Positions 57,951 to 64,000 of a stretch of DNA of 64,000 nt are shown here, in pieces. Below the pieces are notes generated by a model. The model was not told the DNA's origin, searched no databases, and saw only the letters and a program-made list of their open reading frames with translations. Within the stretch, counting starts at the first letter, position 1; every line of letters starts with the position of its first letter. The stretch lies in contig NZ_QFRX01000001.1 in assembly GCF_003143935.1 (NCBI RefSeq), positions 3,455,874-3,519,873 of the forward strand, given 5' to 3'. Source of the DNA: Streptomyces sp. Act143. Lineage in GTDB: Bacteria; Actinomycetota; Actinomycetes; Streptomycetales; Streptomycetaceae. The translations under genes and the position numbers were made by a program.

Positions 57951-58955
57951 TCAGCGGCCGGCCTTCGGGTCGAGCGCGTCACGCACGCCGTCGCCGAAGA
58001 GGTTGAAGGCCAGCACGGTGATGAAGATCGCCACACCCGGGACCACCATGTACATGGGGTCCGACTCGTAGTAGTCGATCGCGCTCGAGAGCATCTGTCC
58101 CCAGGAGGAGGTGGGCGGCTTGACGCCCACGCCCAGGAAGCTGAGTGCCGCCTCGGTGAGGATGTTGGTGGGGATCATCATCGTCGTGTAGACGATGATC
58201 GGCGCGACCAGGTTGGGCAGCAGCTCCTTGAACAGGATGTACAGCCGCCCGGCGCCGAGCGAGCGGGCCGCCTCGACGTACTCGCGCTCGCGCAGCGAGA
58301 GCGTCTGACCGCGCACCACGCGTCCGATGTAGGGCCAGCCGAAGAAGCCGATGACCAGGATCATCACGAAGACGCGCACGGACGAACCGGTCAGGCCCAG
58401 CAGCTCGTTCGGCATGACGGAGACCAGGGCGATGATGAACAGCAGCTGCGGGAAGGCCAGCAGGCCGTCCATGACGCGGCTGATCGCGGAGTCGACCCAG
58501 CCGCCGAAGAACCCGGCGAGCACGCCCAGGACCGTGCCGAGGACGACGGCGACGACCGCGGACAGGAAGCCGACCAGCAGCGAGATCCGGGCGCCGTAGA
58601 GGATGCGGGCGAAGATGTCGCGGCCGTTGACGGGCTCGACGCCCAGCCAGTGGTCGGCGCTGACACCGCCCAGGGACCCGGTCGGCGTACCGAACAGCGG
58701 GTCGATCAGGTTCTCGTGGTAGGCGTCGGGATCCTGTCCGTACAGGCTGGTGATCACCGGCGCGAGCAGGGCGACGAGCACGAGCAGCAGCACGACGATG
58801 CCGCCCGTCAGGGCGAGCTTGTCCCGCTTCAGGCGTTCCCAGGCGATCCGACCCAGGGAACGCCCCTGTACGGCCTTGGCGCCGGCGTTGACCGCCGCTT
58901 CTTCGGCCGCGCTCGGGGCCGCTTCCGCGGTCGGCTCGTGCAATGGTGCCGTCAT
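57951..58955 (-). CDS. Oligopeptide ABC importer permease (DppC/OppC-like)
   Basis: 334 aa from ATG at 58955. A 45-residue Ala/Glu-rich N-terminus is followed by RLKRDKLALTGGIVVLLLVL, the HWLGVEPVNGRDIFARILYGARISL motif, the EAA loop EYVEAARSLGAGRLYILFKELLPN and the ending VAIFITVLAFNLFGDGVRDALDP. It is first in the operon, giving the order C-A-B-D-F rather than the common A-B-C-D-F. Confidence 0.93.
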   Translation of the reverse strand: MTAPLHEPTAEAAPSAAEEAAVNAGAKAVQGRSLGRIAWERLKRDKLALTGGIVVLLLVLVALLAPVITSLYGQDPDAYHENLIDPLFGTPTGSLGGVSADHWLGVEPVNGRDIFARILYGARISLLVGFLSAVVAVVLGTVLGVLAGFFGGWVDSAISRVMDGLLAFPQLLFIIALVSVMPNELLGLTGSSVRVFVMILVIGFFGWPYIGRVVRGQTLSLREREYVEAARSLGAGRLYILFKELLPNLVAPIIVYTTMMIPTNILTEAALSFLGVGVKPPTSSWGQMLSSAIDYYESDPMYMVVPGVAIFITVLAFNLFGDGVRDALDPKAGR

Positions 58956-59281
58956 CTGGCAGGGACCCCTCTCAACCGGCGGTGACCGGCCCGCACTTGC
59001 CGCTTGTAGCGGCGTGATCAGTCCGTCGTACACAGGGGCGAACTCACCCCTGGTGCGGGAGTCTTCAACGCTTTGGCGATCTGTTGCCAGACTTGGCGAG
59101 GAAAGGATGCATAAACGTGATGCGGGCTGCAGGGTTCCGTTATCCGGACAGCAGGTAACGGCCGCCGGACGCAGCCCAGTTGGGGCAAATGCGAACCTCA
59201 TGGGGCCTTCTGCCCACATCTACGCGCGAAGACACACTCCCGTAACACGAGAGTCTGTGACCGCCGGGGCGCAGGGTCGGT
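58956..59281 (-). promoter_or_regulatory. Promoter region of the oligopeptide importer operon (no gene)
   Basis: No coding frame is supported in these 326 bp. CGTTA (59130-59134) and TAACG (59156-59160) form a widely spaced inverted pair, and TTGCCA/TGGCG lie near 59082-59098. These could be regulator sites, but I cannot name the regulator. The right end follows the stop of the SseB-like gene with no strong terminator. Confidence 0.35.
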
Positions 59282-60082
59282 TCAGTAGCCGCCGGGTGCC
59301 GGAGGGTAGCCGTACCCCGCCGCGGGGGCCTGCGCCGGGGCCCCGTGGGCCTCCCGGTCGTAGAAGGGCCGGGCGCCGGCCCGCATCCACATCGCGACCG
59401 GGTCGTACTCGTCGGACATGGCGACGGTCGACACCGGCAGCCCGTCCGGGACCGCGCCGATGGACTGCTGCATCATCGCGCGCACCGAGTCGACGGCGGG
59501 CGGGCTGGTGTCGTAGACGTCCAGACCGATGGCGAGATACGGCGCCCCGAGCGCCGGCTGCACCCAGGCGCGGCGCAGCGAGCGCACCGCCGGGGTGCGG
59601 TGGGCGTTCTGCGCGATCAGGGCGTAGAACTGCGGGATCTCGATGCCGGGTTCCGACAGCCGCAGCGGGCCGGCCGGCTGGCGCTCCAGGCCCGTCGCGA
59701 TCCGGCGCAGGTCGAGCCAGGGGATGCCGACGCCGCCGCCGGGGGTGTGCGGGTTCAGCCAGAGACCGTAGTGGTCGGGGAAGAGGGTGCGGGCCACGTC
59801 GACCCCGTCGACGACTTCGTAGGAGCGGTTCCAGCCGCTGGCGCTCAGCTCCTGGGCGGAGGTGACACAGGGCGCGTAGCCGTAGCCGTCGACCTCCATG
59901 TTTCCGTACTGGGCGTCCGGCGAGCCTGCCTGGCCGTGCCACAGGAGCATCCAGATCTGGCCGGAGGAGGGGGTGGCGAGGGCGCGGAGGAGTGCCTCGT
60001 AGGCGTCGTAGCGCCCCGGCGTCACCTGGCGCAGCATGTGCTCGACCGTGCCGGTCGCGGTGCCGGTTCCGCTGGCGCTCAC
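59282..60082 (-). CDS. SseB-type protein with C-terminal SseB domain
   Basis: 266 aa from GTG at 60082. The central part (IWMLLWHGQAGSPDAQYGNMEVDG, LNPHTPGGGVGIPWLDL) and the second part (APYLAIGLDVYDTSPPAVDS ... PVAMWMRAGARPFYD) resemble the enhanced serine sensitivity (SseB) family. The C-terminus is Gly/Tyr/Pro-rich (AAGYGYPPAPGGY). Its ending motif WMRAGARPFYD parallels WMREQVRPFYQ in the next gene. The biochemical role is not known. Confidence 0.78.
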   Translation of the reverse strand: MSASGTGTATGTVEHMLRQVTPGRYDAYEALLRALATPSSGQIWMLLWHGQAGSPDAQYGNMEVDGYGYAPCVTSAQELSASGWNRSYEVVDGVDVARTLFPDHYGLWLNPHTPGGGVGIPWLDLRRIATGLERQPAGPLRLSEPGIEIPQFYALIAQNAHRTPAVRSLRRAWVQPALGAPYLAIGLDVYDTSPPAVDSVRAMMQQSIGAVPDGLPVSTVAMSDEYDPVAMWMRAGARPFYDREAHGAPAQAPAAGYGYPPAPGGY

Positions 60083-60193
60083 CTTCTACCGCCCCTTCGG
60101 GAAAGTTGCGTGTGTCTGCCGACAGCTTAAGCGTTGGGGGCTCGGGGCTTGCGGTGGTCCGCCGGTGCGGATCGGTGGGGGCGGGTGGCGCCC

Positions 60194-60210
60194 GTGCGGC
60201 GGAGCCGCAC
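60194..60210. terminator. Short hairpin between the two SseB-like genes
   Basis: GTGCGGC (60194-60200) and GCCGCAC (60204-60210) with a 3-nt loop lie 44 bp after the stop of the upstream SseB-like gene. No T-run, so termination is uncertain. Confidence 0.45.
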
Positions 60211-60254
60211 ACCGGCACGGCCCCGCGCCCCTGGTCCTGCTGCCCTGAGGGCGG

Positions 60255-61040
60255 CTACGAGCCACCCTGGTAGAACGGCCGCACCTGTTCCCGCATCCAG
60301 TGGCCGACCGGATCATCCGCCACGTCCAGCAGAACCAGGTTGACCGGCCAGGCCACAGGGACCTGGCCCAGGGCCCGGCCCAGGGCGTCCATCGGGAGGG
60401 TACGCAAGTCGCCCTCCCATGAGGAGAGTTCCACGCCCACGAACATCACGGGGTCGGCGGTCTCGATCGCGGCGAGACAGCGGCGGGCGGTGCGGACCAC
60501 GCCGGTCGCGGCGAACTCGGCGGACGCGGCGGCGAGGAAGTCGACCGGATCGTCCTGCCAGTCCGGCTCGTAGAGCTTGACGCGGCCACCGCTGCTGGGG
60601 CCGTCCAGCGGAGTGCGGCCCACCCGGCAGAGCTCGGCCACGGCGGGCGGCGGCAGCGGAACGCCCACCACACCGTCCGGGTTCACGGCGATGCCGACCT
60701 GCGGGGGAAGGCCGCGCGCGAACTCCACGGCCGGGGCGATCGTGTACGCCATGTGCGCGCCGGCGACCTGCCGGAGCTGTTCCTCGGAGCTGAAGACCGG
60801 GACGTAGGCCTGGCCGTCGATCTCGAAGGTGGGCAGGTCGAGCGGGCCGGTGTGGGCGCCGCCGCCGTTGGGCAGCGGGACCCAGACGAAGCTGCGCCCC
60901 AGGACCTCGACGATCCGGCCGCCGGCCCCGGGCACGCCGAGGGAGGCCGAGAGCACCTCCTCCAGCTCGTTGCCGGGCCATCCGCCGCCGTGCGGATGAG
61001 GGTGTGCCTGTGCCGGGAAGTCCTGTGCCGGGAAGTCCAT
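60255..61040 (-). CDS. SseB family protein
   Basis: 261 aa from ATG at 61040. After a His/Pro-rich start it matches the SseB N-terminal domain (FVWVPLPNGGGAHTGPLDLPTFEIDGQ, VPVFSSEEQLRQVAG), then the C-terminal SseB domain ending GHWMREQVRPFYQGGS. It is the fuller version of the neighbour at 59282. In E. coli SseB overproduction alters serine sensitivity. Location beside a glycine riboswitch and serine/glycine genes is suggestive only. Confidence 0.82.
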   Translation of the reverse strand: MDFPAQDFPAQAHPHPHGGGWPGNELEEVLSASLGVPGAGGRIVEVLGRSFVWVPLPNGGGAHTGPLDLPTFEIDGQAYVPVFSSEEQLRQVAGAHMAYTIAPAVEFARGLPPQVGIAVNPDGVVGVPLPPPAVAELCRVGRTPLDGPSSGGRVKLYEPDWQDDPVDFLAAASAEFAATGVVRTARRCLAAIETADPVMFVGVELSSWEGDLRTLPMDALGRALGQVPVAWPVNLVLLDVADDPVGHWMREQVRPFYQGGS

Positions 61041-61110
61041 CTGTCCGTCCGCCTGCCGAGTACCGCTGATGTGGCTGAAAGGCTAACGGGTGCCGGCCCC
61101 CGGGCACCCC

Positions 61111-61184
61111 GGCCGTCAGCAGGTGAGGCCGATCCTGCGCAGGGTGCCGGCCGTCAGCCGGTGAAGCCGATCCTGCGCAGGGTG
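61111..61184. repeat. 38-bp-period tandem duplication of the ATPase gene 3' end
   Basis: Positions 61111-61146 and 61149-61184 match over 36 bp with two differences. The right copy contains the stop and last codons of the P-loop ATPase gene (ending RRIGFTG); the left copy lies just downstream and would encode RRIGLTC with its own stop. A recent duplication at the gene end. Confidence 0.85.
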
Positions 61185-61828
61185 TCCGCCGCGGCCCGGT
61201 CCAGGAGCACCGCCGAGCCCACCCCCTGCGGCAGCTCGCCCTTCTCCACGGAGCGGATCAGACGGGCGGCCGCCGTGCGGTGGCGCAGGAAGGCGTAGCG
61301 CGAGACGCCCCGGCCGCGCTCCCGCTGGCCCCGCAGCGCGGTGTCCGCGGTGACGTCGAGCAGCAGCAGGTGCAGGGTGCCGCCGCGGCGGCGGGCCGCG
61401 CGGGCCAGCCAGCCGCGCACCCAGGACTGGGTGCCGCAGTCGTGCACCACGACGCCCGCGCCGGAACGGAGCGCGCGGCGCAGGCCGACGTAGTGGGCGA
61501 GGCGGACGAGGGGGCGGTAGACCGCGTACGGCAGGAAGCGGGGCGTACGGGTGTCCCAGCGGTCGCGGGTGTCCTGGGAGTCGACGCGGATGCCGGTGAC
61601 GGCGCGCCGCATCAGCGTCGACTTGCCGCTGCCGGGCAGGCCGGTGATCACGACCAGGTCGTCCGGGGCGAAGAGCAGGGCGTGCGGGCTGTGGCCGGCT
61701 CGGTCGCGCAGGTCGCGGACGACCGGCCGCGGTGCGCACGACTCCCCGACCGTCTCCCGGGCCGGGGCGCCCGGCTGCGCGGGCAGCGCGACGGCCGAGG
61801 TGGTGGCGTACGCAGTGGGCCTGTTCAC
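61154..61828 (-). CDS. P-loop ATPase/kinase-like protein
   Basis: 224 aa from GTG at 61828, with GGAGGAGG eight bases upstream. Walker A is VITGLPGSGKSTLMRRA. A later acidic strand is GVVVHDCGTQSW, and Arg-rich lid-like residues are LRGQRERGRGVSRYAFLRHR. This fits the AAA_33/nucleoside-kinase-like group; the substrate is not known. It is divergent from the glycine riboswitch. The 3' end is duplicated downstream. Confidence 0.82.
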   Translation of the reverse strand: MNRPTAYATTSAVALPAQPGAPARETVGESCAPRPVVRDLRDRAGHSPHALLFAPDDLVVITGLPGSGKSTLMRRAVTGIRVDSQDTRDRWDTRTPRFLPYAVYRPLVRLAHYVGLRRALRSGAGVVVHDCGTQSWVRGWLARAARRRGGTLHLLLLDVTADTALRGQRERGRGVSRYAFLRHRTAAARLIRSVEKGELPQGVGSAVLLDRAAADTLRRIGFTG

Positions 61829-62021
61829 CGTGATCGTCCTCCTCCGGGGTCAGGGGTTCCCCTCCCCACCGAGCGTAAAGAGAAGGTAATGGGGTGTGTC
61901 TCCTGTTTTCGTGATCGTCGTGCCACAAGCCGGTCACAAACGGCAGCGCCTGATGCGGCTCTGCCGTCGGCGCCCGATGCGTGCAATGATGTCCGCGCCA
62001 ACTGCATACCGGCCGTTCGAA

Positions 62022-62220
62022 TCCGCGCGGGAGAGTTCCCAGCCCAGAGCTGGGGCGCCGAAGGAGCAAGTCCCTCCCTTGAATCTCTCAGGCCCCGTTA
62101 CCGCGCGGGCGAGGCACATCTGAAAAGCGAGTCGCCCTCCGGTGGCTCCACCCAAGGTGCAAGTCATGTCCCCTGCGGTCATGGCGAACCTCTCAGGTTC
62201 CGATGACAGATGGGGAGGAA
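62022..62220 (+). ncRNA. Tandem glycine riboswitch upstream of gcvT
   Basis: Two consecutive glycine aptamers. The first has GGGAGAGT (62029-62036), CGCCGAAGGAGCAAGTCC near 62056-62073 and ATCTCTCAGGCCCC at 62083. The second has CCCAAGGTGCAAGTC at 62151-62165 and AACCTCTCAGGTTCCGATGA at 62187, closing with CAGATGGGGAGG. The conserved GGAGAG, GAAGGxGCAA and CTCTCAGG blocks are the class signature. It should switch on glycine-cleavage expression when glycine is high. No terminator stem is obvious between it and gcvT, so control may be translational. Confidence 0.93.
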
Positions 62221-62294
62221 CGACCTCGCCCTCCCCCATGCTCGAACGAGCTCGCACGGGAGGTACCCCCATCGCCTTGGGAGACAACCGTCCG

Positions 62295-63413
62295 ATGAGC
62301 AGCAACGCACCCCGCCTGACCGCGCTCGACGCCCTGCATCGCGCGCTCGGCGCGACGATGACCGACTTCGCCGGCTGGGACATGCCCCTGCGCTACGGCT
62401 CCGAGCGCGACGAGCACAACGCCGTGCGGACCAGGGCCGGGCTCTTCGACCTCTCCCACATGGGCGAGATCACGGTGACCGGCCCGCAGGCCGCGGCCCT
62501 GCTGAACCACGCCCTGGTCGGCAACATCGCCTCCGTCGGGGTCGGCCGCGCCCGCTACACCATGATCTGCCGGGAGGACGGCGGCATCCTCGACGACCTG
62601 ATCGTCTACCGGCTCGCCGAGACCGAGTACATGGTGGTCGCCAACGCCTCCAACGCCCAGGTGGTGCTGGACGCGCTGACCGAGCGGGCCGCCGGCTTCG
62701 ACGCCGAGGTGCGCGACGACCGGGACGCCTACGCCCTGATCGCCGTCCAGGGCCCCGAGTCCCCCGGCATCCTGAAGTCCCTCACCGACGCCGACCTCGA
62801 CGGTCTGAAGTACTACGCCGGTCTGCCCGGCACGGTCGCCGGGGTCCCGGCGCTGATCGCCCGCACCGGCTACACCGGCGAGGACGGCTTCGAGCTGTTC
62901 GTGGCGCCGTCCGACGCGGAGCGGCTGTGGCAGGCGCTGACCGAGGCGGGCGCGCCCGTCGGTCTGATCCCCTGCGGGCTGTCCTGCCGGGACACACTGC
63001 GCCTGGAGGCGGGCATGCCGCTGTACGGGCACGAGCTCTCCACCGAGCTGACCCCCTTCGACGCGGGCCTCGGGCGCGTGGTGAAGTTCGACAAGGAGGG
63101 CGACTTCGTCGGGCGCGAGGCGCTCACCGAGGCCGCCGCCCGCGCCGAGACCGCGCCGCCGCGCGTCCTGGTCGGCCTGGTCGCCGAGGGCCGCCGCGTC
63201 CCGCGCGCCGGGTACGCCGTCGTCGCCGACGGCAAGGTCATCGGCGAGGTCACCTCCGGCGCCCCCTCGCCCACGCTGGGCAAGCCGATCGCGATGGCGT
63301 ACGTCGACGCCGCGCACGCCGCGCCGGGCACCACCGGCGTCGGGGTGGACATCCGGGGCAGCCACGAGCCGTACGAGGTCGTGGCGCTGCCGTTCTACAA
63401 GCGCCAGAAGTAG
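62295..63413 (+). CDS. gcvT: Glycine cleavage system T protein (aminomethyltransferase)
   Basis: 372 aa from ATG at 62295; the frame opens upstream inside the riboswitch and those codons are not coding. It transfers the methylene unit from lipoyl-H protein to tetrahydrofolate. Motifs: [21 protein letters not shown], the catalytic Asp in [32 protein letters not shown], and the C-terminal barrel with [27 protein letters not shown] lies upstream. It is first of gcvT-gcvH-glyA. Confidence 0.97.
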   Translation: MSSNAPRLTALDALHRALGATMTDFAGWDMPLRYGSERDEHNAVRTRAGLFDLSHMGEITVTGPQAAALLNHALVGNIASVGVGRARYTMICREDGGILDDLIVYRLAETEYMVVANASNAQVVLDALTERAAGFDAEVRDDRDAYALIAVQGPESPGILKSLTDADLDGLKYYAGLPGTVAGVPALIARTGYTGEDGFELFVAPSDAERLWQALTEAGAPVGLIPCGLSCRDTLRLEAGMPLYGHELSTELTPFDAGLGRVVKFDKEGDFVGREALTEAAARAETAPPRVLVGLVAEGRRVPRAGYAVVADGKVIGEVTSGAPSPTLGKPIAMAYVDAAHAAPGTTGVGVDIRGSHEPYEVVALPFYKRQK

Positions 63414-63511
63414 CCGCCGTAGGCGATGCTGAGCACGGAACCGCTGCTCCCGCACGCCTTCCGCAGTCCCCCATTCACCAGCACTCCCCCGCGTACAGGA
63501 GAATTCAGGCC

Positions 63512-63889
63512 ATGAGCAACCCCCAGCAGCTGCGTTACAGCAAGGAGCACGAGTGGCTGTCGGGCGCCGAGGACGGCGTCTCGACGGTCGGCATCACGGA
63601 GCACGCGGCCAACGCGCTCGGCGATGTCGTCTTCGTGCAGCTCCCGGAGGTCGGGGACACGGTGACCGCGGGCGAGACCTGCGGCGAGCTGGAGTCGACC
63701 AAGTCGGTCTCCGACCTGTACTCCCCGGTGTCCGGTGAGGTCACCGAGGTCAACGAGGACGTCGTCAACGATCCGTCGCTGGTGAACTCCGCCCCCTTCG
63801 AGGGCGGCTGGCTGTTCAAGGTACGCGTCGCGGAGGAGCCGGCCGACCTGCTCTCCGCCGACGAGTACACCGCCTTTTCCGCCGGCTGA
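63512..63889 (+). CDS. gcvH: Glycine cleavage system H protein
   Basis: 125 aa, the normal length. It carries the lipoyl arm on Lys in [15 protein letters not shown] and shuttles the aminomethyl group between P, T and L proteins. The start is [23 protein letters not shown]. Located 98 bp after gcvT and 14 bp before glyA, so the three are probably one transcript. gcvP is not in the window. Confidence 0.97.
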   Translation: MSNPQQLRYSKEHEWLSGAEDGVSTVGITEHAANALGDVVFVQLPEVGDTVTAGETCGELESTKSVSDLYSPVSGEVTEVNEDVVNDPSLVNSAPFEGGWLFKVRVAEEPADLLSADEYTAFSAG

Positions 63890-63903
63890 GGAGTCCGTAC
63901 CTG

Positions 63904-64000
63904 ATGTCCGCACTGAACACCCCCCTGCACGAGCTCGATCCGGAGGTCGCCGCGGCGGTCGACGCCGAGCTGCACCGTCAGCAGTCCACGCTGGAGATGA
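63904..64000 (+). CDS. glyA: Serine hydroxymethyltransferase, N-terminal part
   Basis: ATG at 63904; the window ends after 32 codons. The N-terminus LNTPLHELDPEVAAAVDAEL followed by HRQQSTLEM matches the start of GlyA (HxQxxTLEMIASEN region). It interconverts serine and glycine with tetrahydrofolate, which fits the glycine-cleavage operon and riboswitch. Confidence 0.88.
   Translation, partial: MSALNTPLHELDPEVAAAVDAELHRQQSTLEM

Noticed and set aside
58956..59281. AdpA binding sites upstream of the peptide importer
   Set aside because: TGGCGAGGAA and TGGCGATCTG each fail the recalled consensus at one or more key positions, so I did not call a site.

Overview
The window is high-GC actinobacterial chromosome and looks like Streptomyces. 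Nearly every third codon position is G or C, GTG and TTG starts are common, many genes overlap as ATGA or GTGA, and the protein families are typical of that genus. From memory, the order gcvT-gcvH-glyA ... mnmA, ligA, gatCAB ... ilvB-ilvN-ilvC-serA matches a conserved stretch of the S. coelicolor core chromosome. I see no tRNA, rRNA, CRISPR array, prophage, integrase or intact transposase.

Layout. 1-9.4 kb (accessory): the C-terminal part of a PucR-type regulator; a Cys-rich ArsR/SufR-like regulator divergent from a DoxX membrane protein; a NikA/OppA-like ABC importer operon (lipoprotein, fused double permease, two ATPases) behind a Zur/Fur-type box; and a TetR/MFS efflux pair separated by 13-bp iterated repeats. 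9.4-15 kb (core amino acid synthesis): serA, ilvC, ilvN and ilvB on the minus strand. ilvB is preceded by an Ile/Leu/Val leader peptide and an attenuator hairpin. 15-30 kb (signalling and accessory): a membrane PAS-GGDEF-EAL protein with a degenerate EAL domain, a 2-hydroxyacid dehydrogenase, an aldo/keto reductase, a PQQ-type sugar dehydrogenase lipoprotein, a large LuxR-type ATPase regulator coupled to a 61-aa ORF, a GNAT acetyltransferase and an MMPL transporter.

30-46 kb (housekeeping): a methyltransferase, gatC-gatA-79-aa ORF-gatB, an rmdB-like c-di-GMP enzyme, ligA, a MetE-like protein, an SDR, a LOG-family protein, DUF427, a hydrolase, mnmA, a Tat amidase and a cysteine desulfurase that probably supplies sulfur to MnmA. 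A long 25-bp-arm inverted repeat lies just upstream of gatC. 46-59 kb: small membrane proteins, a TetR regulator with iterated operators, a repeat-rich lipoprotein, a thioesterase, an esterase, a TRIC-type channel, a secreted M1 peptidase, and a five-gene oligopeptide ABC importer. 59-64 kb: two SseB-like proteins, a P-loop ATPase, then a tandem glycine riboswitch controlling gcvT-gcvH-glyA.

The best candidates for something unusual are the structured inverted repeat at 34,571-34,664, the Zur-box-controlled fused-permease importer, the four-copy 13-bp operator array at 7,729-7,780, and the GGDEF protein whose EAL domain has lost most catalytic residues. No complete new multi-gene system such as a defence island or biosynthetic cluster is visible.
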